A stretch of 64,000 nt of DNA, taken from Elephas maximus indicus. Lineage: Eukaryota; Chordata; Mammalia; Proboscidea; Elephantidae. The DNA is taken from positions 17,579,001 to 17,643,000 of the forward strand of contig NC_064842.1 in the NCBI RefSeq assembly GCF_024166365.1, written 5' to 3'. The notes below the pieces were generated by a model. The model searched no databases, was not told the DNA's origin, and saw nothing but the letters and a program-made list of their open reading frames with translations. Both the position numbers and the translations under genes were made by a program. This document shows positions 9,884 through 20,992 of this stretch, piece after piece (the first letter of the stretch is position 1; every line of letters begins with the position of its first letter).

Positions 9884-11100
9884 GTAGGTTATTAACAAGT
9901 ACCTGGTAAGTTTTTTGTGTTTTGTAAGAGTTCTGTAATTTTTCTCTGTGTAATCTTAATCTATGTGATTTTAATTTAGGATTCATGACATTTGAGAGTA
10001 CTAAGCTTGCTTTAAAATTTCTGTAGAGCAATCTGTAGACTTTTTATTTTCCGTAGTCCCTGGGTGGTGCACACGGTTAATGTGCTCAGCTGCCAATCAA
10101 AAGATTGGCAGTTTGCATCACCCGAGAGGCACCTTGGAAGAAAGGCCTGGCAGTCTACTTCCGAAAAATCAGCCATTGAAAATCCTGTGGAGCACAGTTC
10201 CATTCAGACACGCAGGATGTAACCATGAGTTGGAATCGATTCAATGACAACTAGCTGGGTTTTGGCTTTTATTCTCTGTAATGAAAGGCCCTCCTGAAGA
10301 TCTTGATATTGCATTGAGAGTCATGCTCCCTTTCTGCCCAGGAACTGCTTGTCATTATTTGTGCCTAAGACAGCTAAGGCTGAGGATAGTGGAGCAGGAA
10401 ATGAAGGAATGACTTATCCAGCCACAGCTCTATAGTGAGAAATTGTGACTGGCCTTGGAAGGAGCACGAGGCGCTCAGAACCTTGAGACTGTACATGCAG
10501 GATATGAATGAAAGTATGAAGAAGACAAATAAAAAAATGGTTCGTCAGGTTTCATTTTGTTTTTAGGAAGATGTTCCAGCGGCCTATGCTGCTTTTGGCT
10601 TTTCACACAGGGTTTCCTGTCTCTGTAGTGTCCTCTCACTCATGGAGGTAACCGTTCATCCTTCAGGTGTCTGCCTAAGCTACTCTCAACTCAAAATTAA
10701 GTGGGTCCACCTGATACAGGTTTTAATGCACTTTCTCCATAGAATATACCACAAGTTAGTTCATGTAATTAGTTAATGCTTTTCTCCCATGCTATGTTGT
10801 AAAAACCACAATAGCAGGAATTGTTCCTGTTTTTGTTCACTTTCATAACTAAGTGATGAGATTTTCTCCTGATACGAGATACGGTTAAAGGAAGTCATTC
10901 GCAAATACATTGGACTGGAAGTATAAATTTTCAACCTGAAAATTTTAAGATTTTCTCTTCCTTGAAATGATTACAGTTAAGATTTTTCCTTTAATTTTAA
11001 TTTTGTTTACTTAAGTTTTTAGATACTATTGAGATCCAGCATATCATTTCGATTGATTAGAATTGTATTTGGTAAATAACTCTTATTTTCCTTTTGTTAG
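9884..11100 (+). other. TFB2M: TFB2M intron 4
   Basis: GTAGGT...TTAG. Contains one AfroSINE (10053-10264); the rest is unique, AT-rich sequence. Confidence 0.9.
10053..10264 (+). repeat. AfroSINE, long subtype
   Basis: Forward copy: AGTCCCTGGGTGGTGCACAC head, then AGAAAGGCCTGGCAGTCTAC block and GAGTTGGAATCGATTCAATG tail. The central block also occurs in the RTE 5' region (see findings). Confidence 0.9.
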
Positions 11101-11190
11101 AAACTAAGGGCAAAACCCAAAAATCCAAACTTGTATCAAGCATTAAGTGTGCTCTGGCAAGTAGCTTGTGACATTAAGCTTCTGCACATG
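11101..11190 (+). CDS. TFB2M: TFB2M coding exon 5
   Basis: 90 bp, exactly 30 codons, between TTAG (11097-11100) and GTGAGT at 11191. It encodes KLRAKPKNPNLYQALSVLWQ and then VACDIKLLHM. The Y-x-x-L-S-V-[LI]-W-Q helix begins the C-terminal part of the methyltransferase domain. Confidence 0.95.
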
Positions 11191-11349
11191 GTGAGTAAAA
11201 TCTTTCTGTATTTTAGAGAGTGTCATTATTTTTCAAATTGGCTGTATTTCTGTGACCTATAAATGGAAAGAAATGAAAGAATAAAAGATTAATTTTACCA
11301 TTTTCCCAACTGTTGAACAGTAATTTTTAGATGATAGGTCAAGGTAACT

Positions 11350-11800
11350 GTGTGCTAATAAGTTTTTTGTCACAAATATTTATATTTTTCTCCAATTACA
11401 AAAGTAATATATACTTATTGTAAAATATGAAACAGGAAGGAGAAAGGAAGGAAGAAAAGAAAAGAAAAACAGAAATAAGAGTTTTTTTTTTTTTAATCAT
11501 CACTGCAATTCTACCACACAGAGGTGACCATTGGCGTTTGAACGTATTATTGGTCTTTTTTCCCCTGTGCTTTTTTTTCCCTTTATATAGTAGGGTTTAT
11601 ATAAGATTGTATCATGTTTCCTTCACCTAATAATTAGTTGGAAGCTTTTTGCCATGTCATTCAATACTTTTAAGTTTTTAATGGCTACGTACTACTTCAC
11701 TATAGAGAGTTTCTCTTTTAAATTGCTTTTATTAGGAAAAAAAAAACAAAAACGTGAACATCTTCAGTGAACCTTTGTATGTTTCCTAGATTATTTCTTT
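11350..11800 (-). repeat. Ancient L1 3'-region-like sequence
   Basis: TACAAAAGTAATATATACTT, a poly(A)-rich run, then TCTACCACACAGAGGTGACC resemble an old mammalian L1 3' region. Class and strand are tentative. Confidence 0.35.
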
Positions 11801-12243
11801 AGGCAAGATAAGAGTTGTCTAATAAAATATAATGTAAGCCACATATGTAATTTTGCATGTTTTAGTAGCCACATTATAAAAGATGAAAAGAAATGGGTGA
11901 AATTAATTTTAAATACTATATTTTATTTAACCCGGTCAATCCAAAATATTGTCATTTTGATGTCTAATCATAAAAAATTAGTTATTACATATTTTACATT
12001 CTTTTTGTCATTGTATTAAGTCTTTGAAATTCAGTGTGTACGTTACGCTTACAGCACATGTTAATTAGACTAGATACACAGCAGATGTGGCTAGTGACGA
12101 CCATATTAGAGAGCATGGGACTAGATTATTTTTTAAAAAGTATATATTTCTTTTATATCATAACTTGCCCATTTCCTTCATTTGTTATCTGTTTCGGTAG
12201 ATTAGAGTATATATCAAGTGGTTTTATAAGGTATATAGGTTAT

Positions 12244-12439
12244 GTGCTTGGTAAAGTACAGGTTCGGTGGAAAAGAAGAAGACCCTTGACAAGATGGATT
12301 GACACAGTGGCTGCAACAATGAGCTCAAGCATAGCAACAATTGTGAGCATGGCACAGGACCAGGCAGTGTTTCATTCTATGGTACATAGTGTCGCTATGA
12401 GTTGGAACTGACTCGATGGCACCTAACAACAACAACAAC
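12244..12439 (+). mobile_element. RTE 3' end, 5'-truncated, with TSD
   Basis: Forward RTE tail: GGTAAAGTACAGGTTCGGTG, GACAAGATGGATTGACACAG, ending GACTCGATGGCACCTAACAA and a CAA repeat. ATAGGTTAT at 12235-12243 and 12440-12448 is the target-site duplication. Confidence 0.88.
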
Positions 12440-12451
12440 ATAGGTTATATG

Positions 12452-12640
12452 GCAGTCCCTAGGTGGTGCAAACCATTAATGCATTCAACCACCCAGAGGC
12501 ACCTACATAGGGTTTTATGGCTGATTTTTTGGAAGTACATCACCCGGCCTTTCTTTTGAGGTGCCTCTGAGTGGACTCTAATCTCCAGCCTTTCTGTTAG
12601 CAGCGAACTGTGTGAACTGTTTGAACCACCCAGCTACTCC
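12452..12640. repeat. AfroSINE with internal inversion
   Basis: 12452-12504 is a forward head (AGTCCCTAGGTGGTGCAAAC...ACCCAGAGGCACCT). It is joined directly to a reverse-oriented body and head at about 12505-12640 (GGCTGATTTTTTGGAAGTAC ... GAACCACCCAGCTACTCC). Both arms end in the tRNA-like head. Confidence 0.75.
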
Positions 12641-12830
12641 TAAGTAAGAGATAGAGTTACTAATACCAGGAGAGACCTTTGATCTACATTTTCTTTGAAA
12701 AAAAAAAAAAAAAAAAAGTATGTTATTTAACCATCACATTGTTTTTCTTAAATTAGACTGAGTACATTGATTTAATTCATTGCTTTTCTTTATGTAATAT
12801 TTTTCTTTTTTTAAATCCGTAATAATTTGG

Positions 12831-13106
12831 CCAGTGATCATGAAGATAACACCACTGCCAAAATCCACTGCCGCCGAGTCGATTCCGACTCATAGCGACC
12901 CTACAGGACAGAGTAGAACTGTCCCACAGGGTTTCCAAGGAGCACCTGGTGGATTCGAACTGCCAGCTGTTTGGTTAGCAGCTGTAGCTCTTAACCACTA
13001 TGCCACCAGGGTTTTCAAAGATGGCACAGGACCAGACGTTTCATTCGGTTACATATAAGGTCGCCGTAAGTCAGAGCCAACCTGATGGCAACCAACAGCA
13101 ACAGCG
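12831..13106 (+). mobile_element. Short RTE 3' end split by an AfroSINE
   Basis: RTE tail pieces at 12831-12847 (CCAGTGATCATGAAGAT) and about 13017-13106 (GGCACAGGACCAGACGTTTC ... GGCAACCAACAGCAACAGC). ATAATTTGG at 12822-12830 and 13107-13115 flanks the RTE insertion. The SINE at 12848-13016 splits it. Confidence 0.8.
12848..13016 (-). repeat. AfroSINE nested in RTE tail
   Basis: Reverse copy: CGAGTCGATTCCGACTCATA ... CCACCAGGGTTTTC, flanked by AAGAT on both sides. Confidence 0.88.
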
Positions 13107-13182
13107 ATAATTTGGGGCACTTTGACCAAAGAGAGATAAGAGAAATGTTGTTTTTTTTTTTTTTTTTTTCCTTTCCCTCAAG

Positions 13183-13245
13183 GAGCCTTGGTCATCATTT
13201 GACTTACACACCCAAAATGGGCAGCTGGAAAACACAAAGCACCGG
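13183..13245 (+). CDS. TFB2M: TFB2M coding exon 6
   Basis: 63 bp, exactly 21 codons, between CTCAAG and GTAAGA (13246). It encodes EPWSSFDLHTQNGQLENTKH plus R. The E-P-W-S-S-F-D segment is strongly diagnostic of TFB2M; the following residues are variable. The acceptor tract is unusually T-rich (about 19 T). Confidence 0.93.
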
Positions 13246-13408
13246 GTAAGAGTAAATGAACACCTTTCCTTTTCTTCCTTTGAATGGAACATCCTTTATT
13301 TTCTTTAAGATCATTTGGTCTTCTTCAAGATCATCCTTTATTTGCTTTAAGATCATCTTTATTTTAAGATCATTTAAATTTTGAATTTTAGAATAATTAA
13401 TGTTCTTT

Positions 13409-13560
13409 GGTAGCGTAGCGGTTAAGAGCTATGGCTGCTAACTAAAAGGTCAGCAGTTTGAATCTACCAGGTGCTCCATGTAAACCCTGTGAGCCAGTTC
13501 TACTCTGTCCTGTAGGGTCGCTGTGAGTCGGAATCAACTTGACGGCAACAAGTTAACAGG
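13409..13560 (+). repeat. AfroSINE with perfect 12-bp TSD
   Basis: Forward copy. TTAATGTTCTTT is repeated at 13397-13408 and 13561-13572. Confidence 0.92.
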
Positions 13561-14118
13561 TTAATGTTCTTTAAATATATCTTACTACTTTCGGACACTG
13601 GTGATGGCTACACAACATGATTAATGTGTGGTGTCACTGGATTGCACATGTAAAGATGTTGACTTGGCTAATGTGCGTTATGTATGTTTTTTACAACAAT
13701 TAAAATATATATCTTACTACTTTTAATACAATGAAATTATTTTAGAGGAGAGTTGTATTTTTTAGCTGTTGTACTGTGGGTATGAGCACAGTGGTAGGCT
13801 TAAACAGAGAATCTTAGTTTTCTTTTTATCTCTTGAAGATGCATCTCAACTTTGAAAAATATAGTTATTTTAACCTTCAGCTGATTTAATAAACTAAAAA
13901 TAAAAGTTTATACCTTATTAATAAATCAGAAATTTGTAATGCTGCTGTACTTTGTATGATTCAATTCACCAACAAGCCCACCTTGGTTCTTACCCATAAA
14001 GTGGAGTTTTTATTTTACTTTTCCCTTTCTAAAGAACCAAAGTGCTGGTGTTACAGAGTGGCCCTGCATTAACTTTGTCTCAGGGCTACTTGTAGTGAAA
14101 TTCTAATAAAGTAGCTGA

Positions 14119-14148
14119 AGTTAAAAAAAAAAAAGTTTTTTTTTTAAC
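14119..14148. repeat. A-tract/T-tract inverted repeat
   Basis: AAGTTAAAAAAAAAAAAG followed by a T run and AACTC forms a near-perfect foldback. Confidence 0.75.
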
Positions 14149-15219
14149 TCAATCCAAAAGTTCTGCTTTGGAATTAAATGCTAATGATGGCCTACACCCA
14201 GCATATCAGCTCAGTATGATGAGCCCATTCGTTCACTTCTTTGTTTTTTTCCTTACTCTTGATACTAAACAGGAAAAAAAATGATCAACTTGGAGATAGT
14301 CTAATTTTAGAGGGATCAGTTGTCATTGGGATTTTAGTTCTGTTTCATGATTCTTAAGCATAATTTATATAATCTCACAAAGCAAAATAAGAATAGTGCG
14401 TTTTGGCTTGGGTACCATCAGGGATTTATTCAGATATCCCCAAAATGAACAACCCTGTATATGAGATATTTTCTTAATGAGAAGATCAAAAGCTAAAAAT
14501 GTTTTTGGCCAACTTAAATATTTAAATTTGTAGGGATGAACAAATAACCACATGTCATGTTTCATGAGAGAATTTTATTCAGATGTTCACATATATCTTG
14601 GATACTACTATGCTCATAATGTCTATAGAAGCACTGTCAGACATTTAACAGTTTTTCAGAACCTATCATCTTTATTTCTAAATAATTTTTAGATACTCTA
14701 CTTTTTTTGAAGCCATATTTTTATGCTGTTACTGAAATTTTTGTCCCAAACTATAAATGGTCATCCATGTAACATCAGACAAGTTGATGTTTCTTCCCCA
14801 TTTATCATGTAAATGTATATCCTTGACTCCAAAACAATTTACCTCGTTGCTTTTTAAAGTCACCTTCAAAAGGCTTGTTAACAACACCATATAATACTTG
14901 CAATCGTGAGGTCACACCTCCCAAAGTAATACTTACCAAATCGTTCTGAATTGTATTGCGCTCTTTTTTACGAACTCCTTCAACTGTCAGCATCCCAAAC
15001 TCGAAGTGATTGAGATATTCTTTTTTTAGGCTAATGCGTTTTCCAGAAACAGTATTTTATGCTTCAAAATTAAGTAAATAAGAGATTGCTACCTAATATG
15101 TGAGATTTCATAAGGATTCAAACATTCTGAGGAATAATGTTTGGGAAAACCCATCTTAACCTTATATCCAGTCATATACAATATTTATTTTAGTCTGCAT
15201 AATACCATACACTAGAATA

Positions 15220-15388
15220 AAACCAAAAAACCAAACCCATTGCTGTCGAGTTGATTCTGGCTCATAGTGACCCTGTAGGACAGACTAGAACTGCCCCATA
15301 GAGTTTCCAAGGAGCGCCTGGTGGATTTGAACTGCCGGCCTTTTGGTTAGCAGCTGTAGCTCTTAACCACTACGCCACCAGGGTTTCC
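15220..15388 (-). repeat. AfroSINE
   Basis: Reverse copy: AACCCATTGCTGTCGAGTTG to CCACCAGGGTTTCC. The flanks ATACACTAGAATA and GTATGCTGGAATA look like an aged target-site duplication. Confidence 0.9.
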
Positions 15389-15401
15389 GTATGCTGGAAT
15401 A

Positions 15402-15569
15402 GGGGTTGGCAAACTTTTTCTGTAAAGAGCCAGATGTTAAATATTTTATGCCTTGTGGGCCACATACATTCTCTGTCTTATGTTCTTGTTGTTTTTAAAC
15501 AGTCCTTTAAAAATATAAAGCTCACAAGCTGTACAAAAATAGGCAATGAACAGTAGTTTGCCAACCCCT
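15402..15569 (+). mobile_element. hAT-type non-autonomous DNA transposon with TIRs
   Basis: Begins GGGGTTGGCAAACT and ends AGTTTGCCAACCCC, clear terminal inverted repeats. The body (TTTCTGTAAAGAGCCAGATG ... GCCTTGTGGGCCACATAC) matches the common mammalian hAT-Charlie MITE type. Subfamily not assigned. Confidence 0.8.
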
Positions 15570-16060
15570 CTACTACAGAATTACAGATTCTTTTTTTTTT
15601 TAATATCCAATTAAAAATTACAAGTTAGCAAATTTTTTTTTAATCCTTATGATCTGGTGGTGTGCCTCAAATATAGCAGGGATTCAGTACACGTTATTGT
15701 TACGTTTGGGATTTGGTTTCACATTGCTTACAAGCTAATAAGTTAGCCTGTCACTGTTTCATGAATGCTGGACAAAGACAGAAGGTTCCTGGGTCAAAGG
15801 ACTTTATACTCATGGCACAGCAAGCAGCCAAGAGCATTTATGTCGATTCCCTTTGCTCCAGAGTCCCATGGGGTGACATGATATAGCTCATTTGGATGCT
15901 CTGCATATAGTGGGTTTGCCTTGCAACTAAGAAACTCAGAGCTGAGGGAATCTACCTTCTCTGTAGCACACATTAAGCAAGCCTGCTCATTGTCCCAAGG
16001 GAGACATCCTGATCTCATTATAAATGTCTGTGGCGATTGTCTCTTCAGCCAGTTAGCTTG

Positions 16061-16096
16061 AATGAGTGAGTAAGTAAATAAATGAGTGAGTGAGTG
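16061..16096. repeat. TGAG/TAAG simple repeat
   Basis: Imperfect 4-bp tandem repeat AATGAGTGAGTAAGTAAATA and continuation. Confidence 0.8.
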
Positions 16097-16155
16097 GACA
16101 AGCTCTTGCTCTGGCAGTATTTTATGACTAATATAGTTTATTTTTTCTTCTCCAG

Positions 16156-16316
16156 GAATTATCAGGACTAATACAACAAAACCTGTGTTTTATTCAAATG
16201 ACTCCTCGTAGAAATTTATTTACAGAAAACTTAACACCTCTTAACTACAATGTATTTTTTCACATGTTAAAGCAGTGTTTTGGGAAACGCAATGCCAAGC
16301 TACTAGATCATTTACG
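16156..16316 (+). CDS. TFB2M: TFB2M coding exon 7
   Basis: 161 bp, from TCCAG (16151-16155) to GTAAGT at 16317. It encodes ELSGLIQQNLCFIQMTPRRN, then LFTENLTPLNYNVFFHMLKQ, then CFGKRNAKLLDHL, with CG as the first two bases of a split Arg codon. The L-[FY]-T-x-N-L-T-P-x-N-Y-N-x-F-F-H block is a hallmark of TFB2M, in the C-terminal helical domain. Confidence 0.95.
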
Positions 16317-17963
16317 GTAAGTAAAAAGAATAAAAGTAGAATTATTCTTTGATATCAGTTTTTTTGTTTTGTTTAGTATTTTAATTAACAGGGTAAGGTA
16401 CCATATTTTCACTCCTGTATTTCTTCAAAATATTCTGTGTCAGGTACATTTTAAGAAGAAAACAGTTCTATTTTCCATATAATCTTCCCCTGAGCTTCTT
16501 TTTTTTTCCCCTCAGAAAAAACCACCAGAGATGTAGAGTTGTTTTATCTTTGTCAGAGCATAGACCCAAGACTAACCTAGAGAACTAACTGTTTGCCACT
16601 GGCTGGGGCGAAGGAAGTCAGTGCTTCTGGTCACATACCCACCATCTACCTCTTACCCTCGCCTGTCCTAACCAAAGGGGATCCACAACAGATCACAATA
16701 CCACCCTGGTTCTCTTGCCCTGGACCAAATTTTATCTAACTAAAGATTTTTGAAAATTATAACTGTTACTACTTATCTTGTTACTTGTATCTGTATAAGT
16801 CTAATATTTATATAGAGCTGGCAGTGTACAGGAGCCCTGATGGTGCAGTGGTTAAGAGCTCAGCCGCTAACTAAAAAGTCATCAGTTCAAATCCACCAGC
16901 TGCTCCTTGGAAAACCAATGGGGCAGTTCTGCTCTGTTCTATAGGGTTGGAATCAACTTGATGGCAACAGGTTTGGTTTTTGGTTTGGTGGTGTACAAGT
17001 CTGTAAATTGTACATTGCGGCTTACATCAGCAACCCATAGTCATTCAAAGTATTGTCAGAGGAAGGACTAATTTTAAAAATCACGTTTTAATTGATTAGA
17101 TCATCACTTAATGTATACTCTTAATGGGCGTTGATTGGGCATTATTTATTTAAAAATAATGTTAAAACGGTACACCAGTATAGCAGGCTACTATTTTATC
17201 TTCCCACCTTGTGATAGTGGTAACTTTGAATAACAATATCAAGAAGGTAGGAAATTTTAGGAATAAATATGCTAGGCCATGGTGCAAAATGTTGAAGGTT
17301 CCATTGGAGATTTCCGTGGTTGGGAAACATTTTTACACTTGTCACCAAGATTACATTCAAAGTAAAAAAAAGTATTGGAATATTTTCTGCCAAAATATTT
17401 TGTTATAGTTGTTTACTTATTCTTACTGTCAGAGGCTTATTAATGGTTTCCTGCCAGGCTAATACATAAGGCAGTTTGCTTTATAATTTATTCACCAGTC
17501 ATTGCTGCATAAAAATGTCAAAAATGATGCCTTCCTTGAAAATTGCCAAACAGCAGTTTCCACTGTTTGTATTTATTGAACTTAAGATTTTAAATCAACC
17601 TAAATGGGGTTAAGACTATTTTGCTAAGAAAGTGAAAATATGAATAAGGTAGGCAGAAGAATTTTTTAATAAGCAATTTTAGACTGGAATTTCGTGAAAG
17701 AATTAGGATTAGTATATGGTAAAGCCTAAATATGCCATTTTCATGACAGGTTAGCCATGAAAAACTTCCAAATAAACATAGCGAAGGGCTTGCGTATAAT
17801 GTGTGTAGCTTTAACGTTGAATAAAATAAATTACGTATTTTAAATTATATATTATAAATGAACCACTTGAAAATGGGCTTAGAAGTCATCCTTATCGATA
17901 TTAACTGAATTTAAAGTTGACATGGAAAAGAATTAACAGATTTATTTTGTGTTTCTTTTGTAG
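16317..17963 (+). other. TFB2M: TFB2M intron 7
   Basis: GTAAGT to TTTTGTAG at 17956-17963. One AfroSINE (16831-16990). The remainder is AT-rich with no recognised feature. Confidence 0.9.
16831..16990 (+). repeat. AfroSINE with short TSD
   Basis: Forward copy from GGAGCCCTGATGGTGCAGTG to TTGGTTTGGTG, with GTGTACA at 16824-16830 and 16991-16997. Confidence 0.88.
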
Positions 17964-18141
17964 TTCATTAAGTCCAATTGATCCAAAGGATATATTGACG
18001 CAAATAAGAAAACATGAAAATGCGAAAATAACTAATATGTGCCCTGAGGACTTTAAACTTCTTTTTGAAACTATAGAGTGTTCCAAAGATTATACCTATA
18101 AGTGGCTCTGTGATGACATCATAGAAGACAGAACTATGTAG
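17964..18141 (+). CDS. TFB2M: TFB2M terminal coding exon 8
   Basis: The T at 17964 completes the split Arg codon (CG|T). The exon then encodes SLSPIDPKDILTQIRKHENA and on to FKLLFETIECSKDYTYKWLC, ending DDIIEDRTM and TAG at 18139-18141. The D-F-K-x-L-F-E-T-I-E-x-S-K-D block is the conserved C-terminal end of TFB2M. As I recall, the human protein ends at EDR; here the stop comes two codons later, adding Thr-Met. Confidence 0.95.
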
Positions 18142-18950
18142 GGAACTAGACCACAAAGACATTAGCTGGAAAAGTTTATTTATTGGAAATTACGACAAAT
18201 GAAAAAGAAGTAAGCCTGAAAAACCTATTTCTTGCGACTGAAGATAACTGTTTTTGCACAGACTGAGCAGATCATTTCTTCTGGACTTCATCCCACTGGT
18301 ATCTTGGACAAAACAATGACTGCTATTTTATTCACAGCTGAGTGAAACGAAACCTTCAGTTTCATTTGAAACTAAATGAAATTAAACCTTCGGTTAATTG
18401 TGGATTTGATGAGATTGAATTTTTTGTGTTGTTTTATTGTAAATTCCCGTCTACTAAAAACATACTGGTAGTTGTAAGATGCTACCAGAGAAAATGTAAT
18501 TTAATTTTATCCTTTTGGTTAAACATCTTAAAATAATCTTAGATCATATTAAATATTCCACCTTCACTGTTGTTGGTATTTGCATCCTCCTGGGGTGCAA
18601 AAAAGTTTGTACATTGTTAAGCTTAGAAAGTAAATTAAACTGGTTTAAGTGGTTTGTTTTACTTTTCAGTTTTTTAAAATATATTATTAAGTACTGTACA
18701 ATGAAATTATTTAAATTTTAATACGGTTTAAACTTTTTAAAAATTAAAATATTTTAAGTAACAGGATTTTTTGATGTTTTTTTCCATAAATACTTGATGA
18801 AACATTAAATTACACCTAATTTACTCACTTTTAATTCTGTCACGTATACTCAGTGTACTTTCAGTAATTCAGCCTTTGATGCTCAAAATCTCATTTTTGT
18901 TCTATAAATAAATAATGTAGTAGTTGAGATATGTCTAATCTCCCCAGTTA
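18142..18950 (+). other. TFB2M: TFB2M 3' UTR and polyadenylation-signal candidates
   Basis: AT-rich sequence after the stop, with no repeat recognised. Candidate signals are ATTAAA at 18634-18639, ATTAAA at 18743-18748 and AATAAA at 18907-18912. Which one is used cannot be told from sequence alone. Confidence 0.6.
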
Positions 18951-19179
18951 GATTTGTTTGCTATTATAACACTTTGTAGTACCTAAGGTATACCAGTCGT
19001 AAGTAATTCTTCGTAAGGCATATTCTTAGTAACACTTAACCAAACTAGTTCTTCCCAACTTCCCTGCTATTCTCATTGGTTCCCAACTCAATCTGTCTGG
19101 AAACTCTGAATCCCTTCTCTTGTAATTCCTACCCTGCCATCACCAAATCTGCTCAGTCTTCATAATGTCATTCATTCTC

Positions 19180-19510
19180 ACTTTTTTTCCTAGTCCTACT
19201 CCTGACACACTGAGCCTGGGTTTCTCTTAAAGCATCTTAACTACCTCTCTTCCATCTTCCAATCTACCTTGTATGTCACCGCTATATCAATCTTTCTAAA
19301 ACATTTCACCAGTCTACTTCACCATAGACTCTTAATTAAAAAGTATTACTGCTAGAGTTTGGGAGACCTCCAAGCTTTTGTTTCCAAATAAGTAATAATC
19401 ACATCTGTTTCACATGATTAGTGTTGGAAGGAGTAAATGAGTTAATACAAGAAAGGGTTTAGTAGAGAAGCTGGTAGAGGTAGCTATAAACATTGGTGTC
19501 ATTCATTATC
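19180..19510 (+). repeat. L2-like and MIR-like relics
   Basis: 19180-19360 has an L2-like stretch (AATCTTTCTAAAACATTTCA). 19380-19500 resembles the MIR 3' half (GGAAGGAGTAAATGAGTTAA). Weak, old matches. Confidence 0.35.
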
Positions 19511-19774
19511 CTTCCCCATTCCCACCTGTATAGAGAGCCAGAAGCCTGTGGTTTCTTCATTCTGCATACAATAAACTAGAATTTTTTTAAAAGAAAATAA
19601 GCAATTTTTCATTCACCAAAAGATGTAAATAATAAAACTGAATATTTAGATGGTTATTTGGTGACAGTAAGGTGCCTCCAAGAATTTGAGGTTAGCCTTC
19701 TAGTCACATAGTGAAAACCCAGGTCAGGCAGGAGTGTCCAAGCCCTCTGGAGTTAACTAAGTTAACTAACAATT

Positions 19775-19932
19775 TACCAACCTGTTGCCTTCGAGTCAAT
19801 TCTAACTCATGTGACCCTAAAGGACAGAGTAGAGCTGCCCCATAGAGTTTCCAGGGAGCGCCTGGTGGATTCGAACTGCCAACCTTTTGGTTAAGCAACT
19901 ATAACTCTTAACTATTACACCACCAGGGTTTT
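19775..19932 (-). repeat. AfroSINE with 9-bp TSD
   Basis: Reverse copy; CTAACAATT occurs at 19766-19774 and 19933-19941. Confidence 0.9.
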
Positions 19933-19961
19933 CTAACAATTCATGGTCCGTTGTAATTAGC

Positions 19962-20130
19962 AAGGAAACCCTGGTGGCATAGAGGTTAAGTGCTACAGGT
20001 GTTAACCAAAAGATCAGGAGTTCGAATTCACCAGGCTCTCCTTGGAAACTATGGGGAAGTTCTACTCTGTCCTATAGGGTCGCTGTGAGTTGGAATGGAT
20101 TAGACAGCAACAGGTTTGGCTTTTGGCTTT
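19962..20130 (+). repeat. AfroSINE
   Basis: Forward copy: AAGGAAACCCTGGTGGCATA to CAACAGGTTTGGCTTTTGGC. With the previous copy it forms an inverted pair 29 bp apart. Confidence 0.9.
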
Positions 20131-20689
20131 TTTATTCTCTGAGAAGTAGTAAACAATGTCACTTTGGTAAGTGGAAGAGAGGACTTCAGAATGGTAAAGA
20201 TTGTGGTAACACTGGGCAATCAGGGAATTAAAGAGGAATACTACACAGCACAGAGGGCCTAGCTAAGGATGGAAACCAAGTTCATAGTGGTATCACTCTT
20301 CTATTATGTGATTTTCTTCAAGAGTGGGACTGAAACAAGGGAGCACATGGATGATTAGGTAACAAGAGAAAAGATGTGCTGAAAAGGGAACTAGCATTTT
20401 CAGGTCTCTCTGAGTCATGTCCATTAATTGGAGAGTGAGAAATCAGTCTGATATTCAGTGTGTTTAAAGGTGGAATGGATGCAGCCTAAAGGCCAGATTT
20501 ACTGTTGCAGGAGCATAATTGACATCCCCAGCTACTGCCCCTCTGAATATACATACCACCATGTTAATGCCAAGGCCACACTTCTGCAGACTCCTTCCAG
20601 CCAGTGGCTGAGCATGGTGGAGGTAGTTAGGCAGGTCCATTCCAGTGAGACACAACTCCAACTGACAATTTTGGCTCAAAGACTTCCTA

Positions 20690-20890
20690 TTGGCTTGGTT
20701 GACTCTTAGAATTTTTCTGCAGCCCGAGACTCCTTACCCAATCCCTCTTTTTCTCTCTCTTTCCGTAGGGTCAGAGCTGCAATCAGAATCTGAAGGCCCT
20801 TCCTGCCTTCTCCTCCTCTAATAAACCTTTTGCTTGTCTAAATCTAATCCCATTTGGGCATCTGCTTCTCTGCAGACCCAAACTAACACA
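20690..20890 (+). repeat. Possible LTR 3' part
   Basis: CTAATAAACCTTTTGCTTGT, then CTGCTTCTCTGCAGACCCAA and ACTAACACA resemble the polyadenylation and U5 end of a mammalian LTR. No duplication or second terminus identified, so tentative. Confidence 0.3.
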
Positions 20891-20992
20891 GGGTTGGAGG
20901 AATTTGAAAGTATCAGAAAGTGGTTGAAGTAATTAAGCAAATGCTAGAAAAACAAATCATTTAAACTCGGATATTAAGATACCAGAGGTGGA

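Larger units (their letters stand above)
11191..13182 (+). other. TFB2M: TFB2M intron 5
   Basis: GTGAGT to a T-rich tract and CTCAAG at 13177-13182. Holds an old L1-like segment, two 5'-truncated RTE copies and two SINEs. Confidence 0.9.
13246..16155 (+). other. TFB2M: TFB2M intron 6
   Basis: GTAAGA to TCCAG. Contains two AfroSINEs, a hAT-type relic, an A/T foldback and a TGAG-type simple repeat. 13573-15200 is otherwise AT-rich sequence I do not recognise. Confidence 0.9.
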
